From Streptococcus oricebi (GTDB lineage: Bacteria; Bacillota; Bacilli; Lactobacillales; Streptococcaceae): a stretch of DNA of 64,000 nt. Location: contig NZ_PRDG01000001.1 in assembly GCF_017883985.1 (NCBI RefSeq), forward strand, positions 1 through 64,000. Direction: 5' to 3'. Position numbers and translations under genes: made by a program. The notes below the pieces were generated by a model. That model saw nothing but the letters and a program-made list of their open reading frames with translations. It did not search any database and was not told where the DNA came from. Below, one piece after another: positions 45,705 through 54,991 of the stretch (position 1 is its first letter; every line of letters starts with the position of its first letter).

Positions 45705-46640
45705 TCACTTCTTTAGCTCCCTAGCTAAGTTTTCTAAGTTTTTAGTCAAATTTTCTAGATAGGTCTGATTGTTTTCCGGGTCCTCCTCCAAGGGATTGAG
45801 GGTCTTGAGCCGAACTCCTGTCGCCTGGGCCACTGTATCTGCCACCTTGGACGAAGCATTGCTTTCCACAAAAATGGTTTGAATCTGATACTTCTTGACA
45901 AAGTCTTCAATCTCGGTCAGCTGCCTTGGACTGGGCTCTTGCTCCGGTGAAATTCCAGCAATTCCTAGCTGTTTCAGACCGAAGCGCTTGGCTAGGTAGG
46001 AAAAGGCAGTATGCTGGGTGACAAAGGTCTTTTGCGGAGCTTCTTGAAAAATAGGCTGGTATTTACCAACCAAGTCCTGGGCTTCCTTTGCCAATCTCTT
46101 GGCATTTTCCTGATAGATTTCCCGATGCTCCCGATCGACTTCCGACAGTTTATTGGCAATGATTTTAGCCTCCTCAGCCATCCTGATTGGATCCAGCCAG
46201 GTATGGGGATCATAGAGGGTCTTTTCATCTACTCCTTCCCCGACTTCCATATCTTCCAGGCCTTCTACCCGCTCTAGCTGCATGCCTTCAGTGGCTTCAA
46301 CCACTTGGACCTTAGAGTCCTTTAAATTTGAATCAATGTTGACTGCCCAAGACTCCAAGGTCCGAGAATGATAGACAAAGACATCTGCATCATGAATGGC
46401 AGCCACATCATTGGCCGAGGGTTCAAAGGAGTGAATTCCCTCCCCCGACTGAATCATTCGGACATCATTGAGGTCGCCAGAAACTTCCTTGACCATGGCA
46501 TAGATGGGATAAAAGCTGGTCACAATCTTCAAGCCCTCTCCCTCTTCTTCCTGCTTGGCCTGAGACTTACCACAGGCCGCTAGGGCAAGGACAAGGGTCA
46601 AAAGACATAAAAAAAGACAATTTTTCTTGATTTTCATCAT
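45705..46640 (-). CDS. adcAII: Zinc-binding lipoprotein AdcAII (Lmb-like)
   Basis: A 311-residue cluster A-I solute-binding lipoprotein (lipobox LAAC). Zinc ligands are recognisable in GIHSFEPS (about 68-75), DPHTWLDP (near 145), TQHTAFSYLA (near 213) and ESNAS (near 278). Unlike AdcA it lacks the His-rich loop and ZinT domain, hence AdcAII/Lmb. It collects zinc, partly delivered by Pht, for the AdcCB permease encoded elsewhere. Two adjacent ATGs (46640, 46637) follow GAGGAG. The promoter carries AdcR-like operators. Confidence 0.94.
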   Translation of the reverse strand: MMKIKKNCLFLCLLTLVLALAACGKSQAKQEEEGEGLKIVTSFYPIYAMVKEVSGDLNDVRMIQSGEGIHSFEPSANDVAAIHDADVFVYHSRTLESWAVNIDSNLKDSKVQVVEATEGMQLERVEGLEDMEVGEGVDEKTLYDPHTWLDPIRMAEEAKIIANKLSEVDREHREIYQENAKRLAKEAQDLVGKYQPIFQEAPQKTFVTQHTAFSYLAKRFGLKQLGIAGISPEQEPSPRQLTEIEDFVKKYQIQTIFVESNASSKVADTVAQATGVRLKTLNPLEEDPENNQTYLENLTKNLENLARELKK

Positions 46641-46647
46641 TTTCTCC

Positions 46648-46682
46648 TCAACCGGTTATTAACCAGTTTATTAACTAGTTAA
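46648..46682 (-). promoter_or_regulatory. Three tandem AdcR-box-like operators
   Basis: Three palindromes about 11-12 bases apart: TCAACCGGTTAT (46648-46659), TTAACCAGTTTA (46659-46670) and TTAACTAGTTAA (46671-46682). The last matches the AdcR consensus TTAACYRGTTAA fully; the others deviate by one or two bases. They span from just below the -10 to the RBS. A further half-like TCTAACCAGTGT lies between -35 and -10. Confidence 0.85.
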
Positions 46683-46683
46683 C

Positions 46684-46712
46684 ATAATACTCCTATTTCT
46701 AACCAGTGTCAA
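46684..46712 (-). promoter_or_regulatory. adcAII-pht promoter
   Basis: TTGACA (46707-46712), 17-base spacer, TATTAT (46684-46689) on the - strand. The perfect AdcR box begins two bases below the -10. Confidence 0.85.
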
Positions 46713-46806
46713 GGCTTTTCCAGCAATTTCCTAAAAAATAGAAGAAAGATAGATTTTCCTAGCTCAGACTAGAAAACAAGCTGTTGCGAGCGCTACCAAG
46801 AAGCTG

Positions 46807-46835
46807 TTGGTTTTCCTAAAGACTTATGTTACAAT
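46807..46835 (+). promoter_or_regulatory. Promoter of the APC permease gene
   Basis: TTGGTT (46807-46812), 17-base spacer, TACAAT (46830-46835) with TG; GGAGG precedes the ATG at 46854 by six bases. Confidence 0.7.
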
Positions 46836-46853
46836 GAAGGCGGAGGTGAAAAT

Positions 46854-48263
46854 ATGTCAACTAAACATCGAAAACTAGGGCTCATCGCCCTCACTGCCCT
46901 CATTATTAGCTCATCAATCGGTAGTGGAATTTTCGCCATTCCCACCGATATGGCTGCCGCTGCTGCACCGGGCTCAGCCTTAGTAGCCTGGCTGATTGCT
47001 GGGATTGGAGTTTTAATGCTCTGCTTGTCCATTGTCAATATTATCAATAAAAAGCCTGAACTGAGTGGAATTGTTAACTATGCCGAAGATGGCTTCGGTC
47101 CCTTTAGTGGTTTTATCAGTGGTTGGGGCTATTGGTTGTCAGCTTGGCTAGGAAATGTAGCCTTTGCTACCATGATGATGAAAACCTTGGGACGCTTTAT
47201 CCCAGCCTTTGGCGATGGAAATAATCTCTTATCAATCTTAGTCGCTTCCTTTGTTCTTTGGTTTCTCTTTTACTTGGTCAACCGTGGAGTAGAAAGTGCT
47301 GCTGTCCTCAATACTATTATCACCCTCTGCAAACTCCTCCCCTTGGCCCTCTACATCATCTTGGCCCTCCTCTTCTTTGATTGGTCAACCTTTGTTCAAA
47401 ACTTCTGGGGAACCCAGTCTGGCGGTTTCGAGTGGACTAGCCTTATGACACAAGTTCAAAATTCGATGATGGTTATTATGTGGGTCTTTGTCGGTATCGA
47501 AGGGGCTGCGATGATGTCAGACCGGGCCCAAAGCAAGTCCATTGTCGGCAAGTCTACCGTCCTAGGCCTAATCGGCCTCTTAGTTATTTATATTGCGGCC
47601 TCTATCCTACCCTACGGCATTATGAGTCAAGAGCAGGTAGCCCAACTCCACAGTCCTGCCATGGGCTATGTTCTAGCTAAAAATGTCGGAGACTGGTTCC
47701 CAATCTTAGTAAACCTAGCCTTAATTATCTCGATTTTTGGTAGTTGGCTATCTTGGACCATGTTGCCAGCAGAAACCACTCTGGTTATGGCCAAACGGCA
47801 GCTCTTACCCGAAAAATTTGGTCAACTAAACGCCAAGGGAGCTCCAACCTTCTCCTTGGTCTTTATGACTATTTTGACCAATGCCTTTATGTTTACCCTG
47901 CTCTTTACCGACCAGGCCTATAAATTTGCTTATTCCCTCTGTACAGCCGCTATCTTTGTCTCTTGGCTCTACGTCACCCTTTATCAAACCAAGCTATCCT
48001 TCAAGGCCAAGGAAGTCAGACAAAGTCTAATCGGACTTGTGGGCTCTATCTTTTATCTCTGGGCCATCTGGGCTTCAGGAATTGATTACTTTCTGCTCTG
48101 TCTGATTGTCTACCTCTTAGGGATTGTCCTTTATATTCGAGCTCGCAGAGCCAAAAAGGTCCAAAAAATCTTTGCTCGTGGAGAACTCATTCTCTTAATT
48201 CTAGTAGTAGCTGGAGCCCTAGTCGCCCTCTATCGCCTCTTTAGCGGACAAATCTCAGTCTAG
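46854..48263 (+). CDS. APC family basic amino acid permease or antiporter
   Basis: A 469-residue transporter with about 12-13 helices. GSGIFAIPTDMAA in helix 1 is the unwound substrate-binding motif of the APC family, and the overall pattern (LSGIVNYAEDGFGPFSGFIS; EGAAMMSDRAQSKSIVGKST) resembles the basic amino acid/polyamine antiporters such as ArcD, LysP-like or arginine-ornithine exchangers. The substrate is not proven. The following aminotransferase, 98 bases downstream, supports a joint amino-acid use unit. It is on the + strand, against the dominant direction. Confidence 0.88.
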   Translation: MSTKHRKLGLIALTALIISSSIGSGIFAIPTDMAAAAAPGSALVAWLIAGIGVLMLCLSIVNIINKKPELSGIVNYAEDGFGPFSGFISGWGYWLSAWLGNVAFATMMMKTLGRFIPAFGDGNNLLSILVASFVLWFLFYLVNRGVESAAVLNTIITLCKLLPLALYIILALLFFDWSTFVQNFWGTQSGGFEWTSLMTQVQNSMMVIMWVFVGIEGAAMMSDRAQSKSIVGKSTVLGLIGLLVIYIAASILPYGIMSQEQVAQLHSPAMGYVLAKNVGDWFPILVNLALIISIFGSWLSWTMLPAETTLVMAKRQLLPEKFGQLNAKGAPTFSLVFMTILTNAFMFTLLFTDQAYKFAYSLCTAAIFVSWLYVTLYQTKLSFKAKEVRQSLIGLVGSIFYLWAIWASGIDYFLLCLIVYLLGIVLYIRARRAKKVQKIFARGELILLILVVAGALVALYRLFSGQISV

Positions 48264-48361
48264 ACCCAAGTCTAGAGATTTGGCTCAAGCAAGAAGAAAC
48301 CGATTAAGGAAATACACTATACGTTACTAATTTAGTATATGAAGCACAGAAGGAGGAAACT

Positions 48362-49480
48362 ATGGATATTCAAGCATTCGGTGTCGAGGAATGGTTAAAC
48401 GTTTGGGAAAATGATGCGATTTATGATATTGCAGGAAGCACCATTGCCTCTTTGACCTTGGAAGAAATTATCGAGCTTGGCCCCCTATCCCAGGCAGAAT
48501 TTTTTCAAATCCTAGCTCAAAAGAAGATGAACTATGGCTGGATTGAGGGCTCACCCGACTTTAAGCAAGAGGTAGCTCAGCTCTACCAAAATGTCAACTT
48601 GGAGCAAATTCTCCAGACCAATGGGGCGACTGGAGCCAACCATTTGGCCCTCTATGCCCTAGTAGAGCCAGGAGACCACATCATCTCAGTCTATCCTAGC
48701 TATCAACAACTCTACGATATTCCCCGCTCACTAGGGGCCCAGGTCTCCCTCTGGCAGATTCGAGAAGAAAATAATTGGCTCCCCTCGCTAGAAGAGCTAC
48801 GAGGCCTGGTTCGAGCCGATACTAAGATGATTTGTATCAACAATGCCCATAACCCAACCGGAGCGGTCATGGACAGGAACTTTCTGGAAGAATTAGTCGC
48901 CATTGCGCGTGAGGTTGGGGCCTATATCCTATCAGATGAGGTCTACTGCCCCCTAGAAGAAGGCCTAGAAATTCCAGCTATTGTGGACTTATATGAAAAG
49001 GGCATCTCCACCAACAGCTTGTCCAAGACCTACTCTGTACCAGGTGTACGAGTTGGCTGGGTGGTCGCAAATCCAGAAGTCAGCCAGCTCTTTCGCAAAT
49101 ACCGTGACTATACCATGATTTGTGCAGGTGTCTTTGATGACTTTGTTGCTAGCTATGTCCTAGCCAATAGAGAGGCCGTCCTAGCACGAAACAGAGAGAT
49201 TGTTGACCGCAATCTAGCTATCCTCAAGGACTGGGTTCAAAAAGAGCCCCGAGTTTCCCTAGTCTATCCAAGGCATGTATCTACTTCCTTTATCCGCCTA
49301 GATATTCCAGAAGAGATAGAGGCTTTCTGCATTCGTCTCCTCAAGGAAAAGGGAGTTTTGCTGGTTCCTGGTAATCGTTTTGATTTGCCCCAGCATGCCC
49401 GCCTAGGCTATTGTGCTCCGACCCAGACCTTGGAAAAGGGACTGGCTGCCCTCTCAGACTTCCTCAGACAGTTTGACTAA
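48362..49480 (+). CDS. Class I/II pyridoxal phosphate aminotransferase
   Basis: A 372-residue fold-type I PLP enzyme. NNAHNPTGAVMD (about 160-171) and SDEVYCPL (about 193-200) are cofactor-binding motifs, and the PLP lysine is in TNSLSKTYSVPGVRVGW (near residue 222). It resembles the aminotransferases encoded next to arginine-deiminase or ArcD-like genes in lactic acid bacteria (arcT) and also capreomycidine-synthase-like enzymes; the substrate is open. GGAGG precedes the ATG. It probably shares an mRNA with the permease or has its own weak promoter in the 98-base gap. Confidence 0.85.
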   Translation: MDIQAFGVEEWLNVWENDAIYDIAGSTIASLTLEEIIELGPLSQAEFFQILAQKKMNYGWIEGSPDFKQEVAQLYQNVNLEQILQTNGATGANHLALYALVEPGDHIISVYPSYQQLYDIPRSLGAQVSLWQIREENNWLPSLEELRGLVRADTKMICINNAHNPTGAVMDRNFLEELVAIAREVGAYILSDEVYCPLEEGLEIPAIVDLYEKGISTNSLSKTYSVPGVRVGWVVANPEVSQLFRKYRDYTMICAGVFDDFVASYVLANREAVLARNREIVDRNLAILKDWVQKEPRVSLVYPRHVSTSFIRLDIPEEIEAFCIRLLKEKGVLLVPGNRFDLPQHARLGYCAPTQTLEKGLAALSDFLRQFD

Positions 49481-49595
49481 TCCTATTCTTCAAAAATCAA
49501 AAGGGCATGGTCTCATCTCATCTAGCTCCACTCCACTAAGGGCTGTGACGCCTTTCCTTCTTCCTTTTGATTTTCATATTAACTACAAAGAAAAA

Positions 49596-49618
49596 AGAGC
49601 TGACCTGGGTCTAGCTCT
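49596..49618. terminator. Bidirectional terminator, aminotransferase and trmD
   Basis: AGAGCT and AGCTCT with inner ACC/GGT; A-runs upstream and T-runs downstream on both strands. The trmD stop codon lies in the stem. Confidence 0.8.
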
Positions 49619-50327
49619 CTTTTTCGATTTGCTCTAACATCTGACTTTCTTCTACTGTCAAGGGATAGCCTACTAGCAGGTCTGGCCTACGCTGGTAGGT
49701 TTTTTTCAAACTTTGATAGAGTCGCCATTGACGAATTTTTTCATGGTGACCGCTCATTAAAACCTCTGGTACCTGCATGCCCCGAAAATCATAGGGGCGC
49801 GTGTACTGGGGATATTCCAAAAGTCCAGAAGAGAAACTATCATCTGTATGACTAGCCTCCTTACCAATGACCTCCGGAATCAAACGCACTGTCGCATCTA
49901 TCATGGTCATAGCCGCTAGCTCGCCTCCGGTCAATACATAATCGCCCAAGGAAACCTCGTCTGTAACCAGGCTCTTTATCCGCTCATCATAGCCCTCATA
50001 ATGACCGCAGATAAAGATAAGTTGCTCTTCCTGGGCCAGCTCTTCCGCATAGGTTTGATTAAAGGTTCGACCAGCAGGATCTAGGAGGATAACCCGAGGA
50101 TTTTTCTGCTCAATTTGCTCCATACAATCAAAGATGGGCTGGGCTCTTAAAAGCATGCCCTGACCACCACCATAGGGCTCATCATCGACATGCCGAGCTT
50201 TTTCAGCATGGTCGCGGAAATTGTGGTAGCTGATTTCTAAAAGGCCCTTGTCGCGAGCCTTGCCGACAATCGAGTGCTCTAGGGGAGCAAACATTTCTGG
50301 AAAGAGGGTCAAAATATCAATTTTCAT
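49611..50327 (-). CDS. trmD: tRNA (guanine-N1)-methyltransferase
   Basis: Methylates G37 next to the anticodon of tRNAs reading CNN codons, preventing frameshifts. A 238-residue SPOUT methyltransferase from [13 protein letters not shown]; the knot contains [19 protein letters not shown] and the S-adenosylmethionine-binding region. I prefer the start at 50327 to the one two codons upstream (50333) because MKIDI is the family start. It overlaps rimM by 11 bases. Confidence 0.96.
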   Translation of the reverse strand: MKIDILTLFPEMFAPLEHSIVGKARDKGLLEISYHNFRDHAEKARHVDDEPYGGGQGMLLRAQPIFDCMEQIEQKNPRVILLDPAGRTFNQTYAEELAQEEQLIFICGHYEGYDERIKSLVTDEVSLGDYVLTGGELAAMTMIDATVRLIPEVIGKEASHTDDSFSSGLLEYPQYTRPYDFRGMQVPEVLMSGHHEKIRQWRLYQSLKKTYQRRPDLLVGYPLTVEESQMLEQIEKES

Positions 50328-50835
50328 CGTCAAGCCCCTCGGGAATCTCTACATCAACACGCTTCTTAGCCACATCAACCTGCAAGACAACAGGCGGGAT
50401 ATAAGGCAGGAGCAAATCGCGCTTGCCCTTACGCTTGACCACCCAGACATCATTGGCCCCAGGCTGGAGAATTTCCTTAATCGTCCCCAAAAGGACATCA
50501 TTTTCATAAACCTCAAGTCCGATAATTTCGTGGTAGTAAAACTCGCCCTCAGCTAAATCAGACAAGTCCTCTACTGCCACTTTCAAACTGTGGTCACGAT
50601 ATTTTTCAATATCGTTGATATGATAGTGGTCCTTGAACTTGATAATGTCAAAGTTCTTCATCTTGCGGTGGCTAGCAATCTCCACATTCATAACAAATTG
50701 ATCTTTTTTGTCAAAAAGCGCTAATTGACTGCCTTTTTTGAAACGCTCTTCTGCAAAATCCGTCACCGAAAGAACCCGCATCTCTCCTTGCAGGCCTTGG
50801 GTATTAACGATTTTTCCAACATTTAAATAATTCAT
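50317..50835 (-). CDS. rimM: 16S rRNA processing protein RimM
   Basis: Assists maturation of the 30S head domain by binding ribosomal protein S19. The 172-residue product has the typical start [21 protein letters not shown], an N-terminal beta-barrel and the C-terminal PRC-like barrel with [25 protein letters not shown]. It is co-transcribed with trmD; rpsP lies 2 kb upstream, separated by the damaged hydrolase and the Imm5-like gene. Confidence 0.95.
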   Translation of the reverse strand: MNYLNVGKIVNTQGLQGEMRVLSVTDFAEERFKKGSQLALFDKKDQFVMNVEIASHRKMKNFDIIKFKDHYHINDIEKYRDHSLKVAVEDLSDLAEGEFYYHEIIGLEVYENDVLLGTIKEILQPGANDVWVVKRKGKRDLLLPYIPPVVLQVDVAKKRVDVEIPEGLDDEN

Positions 50836-51028
50836 CTCAACTCCAACATATTATACTCTGCCTAGTATTTTATCATGATATAGGGGAATGTACAAGGGAG
50901 ATAAAACTTTATTACACTTATATTTTTATAAAAATACAACTAAAATAATTGGTTCAAGACCAGACTCTTGAGATTCTTGAAGACGAAAACGAAAATGGCA
51001 TCGTAGAGGTTGCTTACGTTCGAGAGGA

Positions 51029-51828
51029 TTAGCGGTGTTCAGCGTCCTCTTCGAAAACCTGTTTAGCAAATTCCTCCACCAGAGCATTGAACTTAGCTGG
51101 TTGGCATAGATTCGATGGATCAAACGAATCAGAAATGACAAGATCTTGAGCATGACTAAGGTGTTCTTTAGTCGTTTTCATCATTTGGACTAATTTCCCT
51201 GAAAAATCTCCTGCCAGCAAAAGTGTAGGAATCTTGCACTTATCCAAGGCAGCACGATAATCAATGGCTTCAATTGCCCTGCGCTGCAAAACAGACTCCT
51301 CAGGTCGTATCCGATCGAATAAATCAACAAAATAGGATCGAGCTAAAGGCCAGCGTTTATAAATCGGCAAAGTTGATAGCTTCATAAACCATGAGTATTT
51401 CACCAAAGGAGCCGTAAGTTGAGCCAGAGCATTCATCATCGGTGACAAATCCGTCGCACAAAAAGTATCACACAAGAAAGCTCCCTTAAAGATTTGCGGA
51501 TTTTGAGTCATGAGGTTCATGGTTAAGATACCGCCATAGGAAGTCCCTCCGATTATGGCTTGGCTGACGCCTTCTTTTTCCAAAATCGCCAGCACATCTG
51601 CTGCCTGTATACTAGCACCTGATCCGCCTGACAAGTTAGTGAGCTTGATTGTCCATTTCCTCGTAAATCAGGCGCAATAACCTGATAGCGCACCTTAAAA
51701 AAATCTATCTGAGGCTGAAACATGCCCGAGTCAGCACTCAGACCATGCAGGAGCACGAGCGTTTCTTTGTGACCTCGTCCTTCTATCCGATAGAATATCT
51801 CACCATCAGTTCTTTCGATATGGTCCAT
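51029..51828 (-). pseudogene. Alpha/beta hydrolase split by a frameshift
   Basis: The 5' part (from ATG 51828, MDHIERTDGEIFYRIEG to PDLRGNGQSS) has the oxyanion loop LVLLHGLSADSGMF. The rest is in another frame from about 51645 (KLTNLSGGSGASIQAAD), carrying the nucleophile elbow GGTSYGGIL. The join lies near 51645-51650, where one lost base would restore GNGQSS-KLTNLSG. Neither half has a full active site, so the gene is probably dead unless the difference is a sequencing error. GGAGG precedes the ATG. Its substrate is unknown. Confidence 0.85.
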
Positions 51829-51843
51829 CCTATTGCCTCCGTA

Positions 51844-52392
51844 CTACATTTCATTTATACTTTTCAGCCATTCTGTGGCCAATTCTATCTGTTGCTTTCT
51901 TTCGCTGATAACTGCTTGCATATCATCTGGACTCTGCAGATTTATTACTTTGACAGCATAATCCGCCGAAACAATGGCGTGACCTCGCATGTGGGCTGTT
52001 GCGACCGCTTGGGCAAAGACACGCGCGGCATACTTACTGACTGGTGATTTGGCTTGCTGAGATAACTTCTGAGCTAAGAAACCAGCCTGCCTCAGCTCAT
52101 AGGCAGCAACTTTCTCAGCAAGTCGTCCCTCAAACACTTCCTGAACTTGAGTCAAGATTTGCTGTTTTTTAAGATTGCCACCAATATCTATCAGAGCTAT
52201 AAAGCGAGTGGCATGTTCCATTGCCCATTGGGCAAGCTGCTTCTGAGGAAGCTGGACCAAGATTTGCTCCAGTTCCAATCTTTTCTGCCCGTCATCAAGA
52301 ATATTTAGCTTGTAAGGACTAGGTAGACTCACTTGTCCATTCTCATAACACTCTCGTTCACGGGAATTCCAAGCATAATCTTCTGACTTCAT
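51844..52392 (-). CDS. Imm5-like putative immunity protein
   Basis: A 182-residue, all-helical protein with repeated Ala-rich helices, VSKYAARVFAQAVATAHMRGHAIVSADYAVKVI (about 118-150), the pattern of Imm5-like immunity proteins of polymorphic toxin systems. Residues 40-110 form a preceding helical block with WAMEHATRFIALIDIG. It is 15 bases upstream of the damaged hydrolase gene, with GGAGGA before its ATG. No toxin partner is visible. Members of this family also occur without toxins, so an immunity role is not established. Confidence 0.75.
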   Translation of the reverse strand: MKSEDYAWNSRERECYENGQVSLPSPYKLNILDDGQKRLELEQILVQLPQKQLAQWAMEHATRFIALIDIGGNLKKQQILTQVQEVFEGRLAEKVAAYELRQAGFLAQKLSQQAKSPVSKYAARVFAQAVATAHMRGHAIVSADYAVKVINLQSPDDMQAVISERKQQIELATEWLKSINEM

Positions 52393-52528
52393 ATTTCCTC
52401 CGTTTCCACGCTTCTCGCTTATTTCATTAAAAAAATAAGGTAGATAGTTCTCACATAGACTCGAACTGCATCAATTCCCCTAAATTCAACTGCGCCTAAC
52501 GGCTTGTTTCGTTAAGGGGCATAGAAAA

Positions 52529-52550
52529 AACAGGACACACTGGTCCCGTT
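52529..52550 (-). terminator. rpsP-khpA terminator
   Basis: On the - strand AACGGGAC pairs with GTCCTGTT (one G-U) around CAGTGT, followed by TTTT. Confidence 0.85.
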
Positions 52551-52554
52551 CTTC

Positions 52555-52794
52555 TTATTTCTCATCAATAACGATGCGAACTTTTTTGTATTCAGTTGGG
52601 ACCGAGTAAACAATCGTTCTTATCGCAGAAATGGTGCGACCTTTACGACCAATTACACGTCCAACATCATTTGCATCAAGATCTAGATGATATTCCAAAA
52701 ATTCAGGTGTATCTTCAATCTTGATAGTCAAGGCATCTGGCTGTGAAATCAAAGGTTTCACTATTGCAATAATCAGATTTTCAATCGTGTCCAT
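52555..52794 (-). CDS. khpA: KH-domain RNA-binding protein KhpA
   Basis: A 79-residue single KH domain ([18 protein letters not shown] near residues 44-61, GxxG motif). With KhpB (Jag) it binds RNA and controls cell division and elongation in pneumococci. It follows rpsP by 14 bases in the standard order of firmicutes. Confidence 0.95.
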   Translation of the reverse strand: MDTIENLIIAIVKPLISQPDALTIKIEDTPEFLEYHLDLDANDVGRVIGRKGRTISAIRTIVYSVPTEYKKVRIVIDEK

Positions 52795-52808
52795 ATTTCA
52801 ACCTATCT

Positions 52809-53081
52809 TTATTTAGAGTATTTCGAATCGTGGAATTTCTTCATGATTCCAGCTTTTGAAAGAATGTTACGAACAGTGTCAGATGGTTGTGCACCATTAG
52901 CCAACCATTCAAGGATACGGTCTTCTTTCAAGGTTACTTGGTTTTCAGCTACAAGTGGGTTGTAGGTACCAACTGTTTCGATGAAACGTCCGTCACGTGG
53001 TGAACGTGAGTCTGCAACGTTGATACGGTAGAAAGGTTTTTTCTTAGAACCCATACGAGTTAAACGGATTTTTACTGCCAT
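52809..53081 (-). CDS. rpsP: 30S ribosomal protein S16
   Basis: The 90-residue protein matches S16: [20 protein letters not shown], then [21 protein letters not shown]. It is required for 30S assembly. First gene of the rpsP-khpA operon. Confidence 0.98.
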   Translation of the reverse strand: MAVKIRLTRMGSKKKPFYRINVADSRSPRDGRFIETVGTYNPLVAENQVTLKEDRILEWLANGAQPSDTVRNILSKAGIMKKFHDSKYSK

Positions 53082-53144
53082 TTTTCAATAGTCTCTTTTC
53101 TCTTTTTTATTTTGTAAGTAGTCTAGCTACTCACTTTCCTATCT

Positions 53145-53173
53145 ATCATACCATAGCCTATAAGAGCTGTCAA
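53145..53173 (-). promoter_or_regulatory. rpsP promoter with the -35 inside a hairpin
   Basis: TTGACA (53168-53173), 17-base spacer, TATGAT (53145-53150) on the - strand. The -35 is half of the stem CTGTCAAG/CTTGACAG (53167-53191) whose A-rich loop becomes U-rich on the transcript. That stem probably ends ndk transcription. Confidence 0.75.
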
Positions 53174-53198
53174 GAAAAAAACTTGACAGATCCCTTTT

Positions 53199-53633
53199 TT
53201 ATTTTTCCCCAAACCAAAGAGCAATTTCGCGCGCTGCGGACTCAGGCGAATCAGAGCCATGCACGATATTCTGAATGGTCTCATCACCTTGTGGAGCCTG
53301 GGCAAAATCACCACGGATAGTTCCTGGCAGGGCTTCTTCTGGACGCGTTGCTCCCATCATCTTTCGCCAGCAGCTAATCACTTGAGGACCAGAAATGACA
53401 CCAACCACGATTGGGCCGCTGGTCATAAAGTCCCGAATAAGGGGATAAAAAGCCTTGTCTACCAGCGCTTCATAATGCTGGTCAACTAATTCGCTGCTAG
53501 GAGCCGGTCGCAATTCTAGCTTTTCCAACTGAAAGCCGCGCTGCTCAATACGCTGCAATACTTGACCGACTAAGCCTCGCTTGACACCATCAGGCTTAAT
53601 TATAAAAAAAGTTTTTTCCATTTTAGCTGCCAT
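53199..53633 (-). CDS. ndk: Nucleoside diphosphate kinase
   Basis: Balances nucleoside triphosphates through a phosphohistidine intermediate. From [20 protein letters not shown] (ATG 53633, GGAGG eight bases upstream) it has 144 residues; active His in [12 protein letters not shown] and [10 protein letters not shown] are standard. The alternative start at MEKTFF would remove four residues. The in-frame ATG at 53648 has no RBS. Confidence 0.96.
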   Translation of the reverse strand: MAAKMEKTFFIIKPDGVKRGLVGQVLQRIEQRGFQLEKLELRPAPSSELVDQHYEALVDKAFYPLIRDFMTSGPIVVGVISGPQVISCWRKMMGATRPEEALPGTIRGDFAQAPQGDETIQNIVHGSDSPESAAREIALWFGEK

Positions 53634-53964
53634 TTCTAGCACCTCCAAACTCTGATAATCTTATTCAAATAAGGCGAAATAAACCAGACTGGCTCAACCA
53701 GCAAAGCTACTCCAACTCCCTTTGATTTTGTCTCCTTCTATTGTAGCATAAAATTCAATCAAAGTTGCCCTTTGAAAATCAGGAAAAACAAATTTTCCCA
53801 AATAAAAATGAGCCTATTTATAGGCCCAATAGAGACAAAAGCAAGCAAAGGGAAGGGGACAGAACTCATTTCTAAAGCTGAAAAGACCAATCCCCCATAA
53901 ATTTATAAGAATTTCTAAAAAATGGTTAAGCTTGATTTCTGTCTTGCTTTTTTACCTGCCAAAA
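53634..53964. other. 331-base gap between ndk and the CPBP protease gene
   Basis: It holds the likely ndk promoter: an extended -10 TGCTACAAT on the - strand (TACAAT at 53740-53745). The remaining DNA between about 53790 and 53960 shows AGCCTATTTATAGGC (a short palindrome near 53813) and no gene that I can support. Confidence 0.5.
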
Positions 53965-54915
53965 TCAGGATAAAATAATCAGAGCATTGATAATTTCAAG
54001 GATGATAAAAATCCAAAACACAGGAGCCCGAAAGGCCTGACCAAAGGTTCCTGGATAGACTTTATTGGCTTGAAGGTAATTAGAGATTTGCTGGCGTTTC
54101 TTATAGAGGATAAAGAGGGCTGGACCAGCCAAAAGCAAGAGCAGAATCGGGTGTATCCAGTTCACCTGCTGGCTAGTCAGATGAGAATAGAGATAAGTTA
54201 GGCCGTCTCCGATAACTAGATTATTAAAGATATGGAGAAAGATGGACCAAAATATCGAATATTCCAAGGCTACATAGCCTAAAAAGAGACCGATAAAAAT
54301 AGCAAAGGGAATCTGGTTGAGATTGCCATGAAAGAAACCAAAGAAAAGAGAGGACATCAGAATGGCAAAGACCTTGCCATATTTCTCAAGGGCTCTCAGA
54401 CCAGCCCCTCGAAAGATGAGCTCTTCTGAAATGGGCGCAGCAAGGTTCACATAAATAAAGAGCTCCCATGTCGTAGGGCCTGATATCGAAGACATGGAGT
54501 CCTTGATAGGAATACCCAAAAGAGTCAAGTAATCAGCCAACCAACTATTGACGATATAAAAGACCAGTTGGCTCAAAAAGAGACAGAGAATAAAAAAGCC
54601 TAGGGCTGGAAGAGTCATCTTCTGTCCCTTGTGGCGGATGTCCGACTTAAAGAGGGCTCCTTTTCGATAAATACTAAAAAGCAAGACTCCGATTGGGGCG
54701 GCTATTAGATAGACCAAGCCCATTCGTTGACCAATAATCCTAATAGCTGTTTCAGTAATCTTGCTGGCATTATCCATATTTTCAGAGACAGCAAGCATGA
54801 TGGCAAAAAGGGCATAAAGAATGACGATAACAATGCTTACTACTGCGTAAATCATACACATCCCAGCAAACCAAGAAACATCTTTCTTAATCATTTTGGC
54901 ATATTCAGTATTCAT
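53965..54915 (-). CDS. CPBP family intramembrane metalloprotease
   Basis: A 316-residue membrane protein with about eight helices. EELIFRGAGLRALEKYGK (near 167-184) is motif 1 of CPBP/Abi proteases (EExxxR), and FGFFHGN (near 196-202) is motif 2 with its metal His; a further N near 225 fits motif 3 (FLHIFNN). In streptococci such proteins take part in peptide maturation or bacteriocin self-immunity. No bacteriocin gene is adjacent, and the role is open. Confidence 0.9.
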   Translation of the reverse strand: MNTEYAKMIKKDVSWFAGMCMIYAVVSIVIVILYALFAIMLAVSENMDNASKITETAIRIIGQRMGLVYLIAAPIGVLLFSIYRKGALFKSDIRHKGQKMTLPALGFFILCLFLSQLVFYIVNSWLADYLTLLGIPIKDSMSSISGPTTWELFIYVNLAAPISEELIFRGAGLRALEKYGKVFAILMSSLFFGFFHGNLNQIPFAIFIGLFLGYVALEYSIFWSIFLHIFNNLVIGDGLTYLYSHLTSQQVNWIHPILLLLLAGPALFILYKKRQQISNYLQANKVYPGTFGQAFRAPVFWIFIILEIINALIILS

Positions 54916-54991
54916 AGATACTCCTTATCCGATAAAAGACTAGTTCCTTTTTTCATTTCTAGGGAAAGGGGACTAGTGAGACCAAGAGGGA

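Noticed and set aside
43000..45724. A 222-codon + strand frame (45056-45724) and others opposite the pht gene
   Set aside because: The pht frame has clear triads and a complete signal peptide. The opposite frames are a by-product of its codon bias and lack an RBS.
52430..52528. A tRNA in the sequence after the Imm5-like gene (near CTCGAACTGC)
   Set aside because: Only a T-loop-like string is seen; no complete set of paired arms can be drawn.
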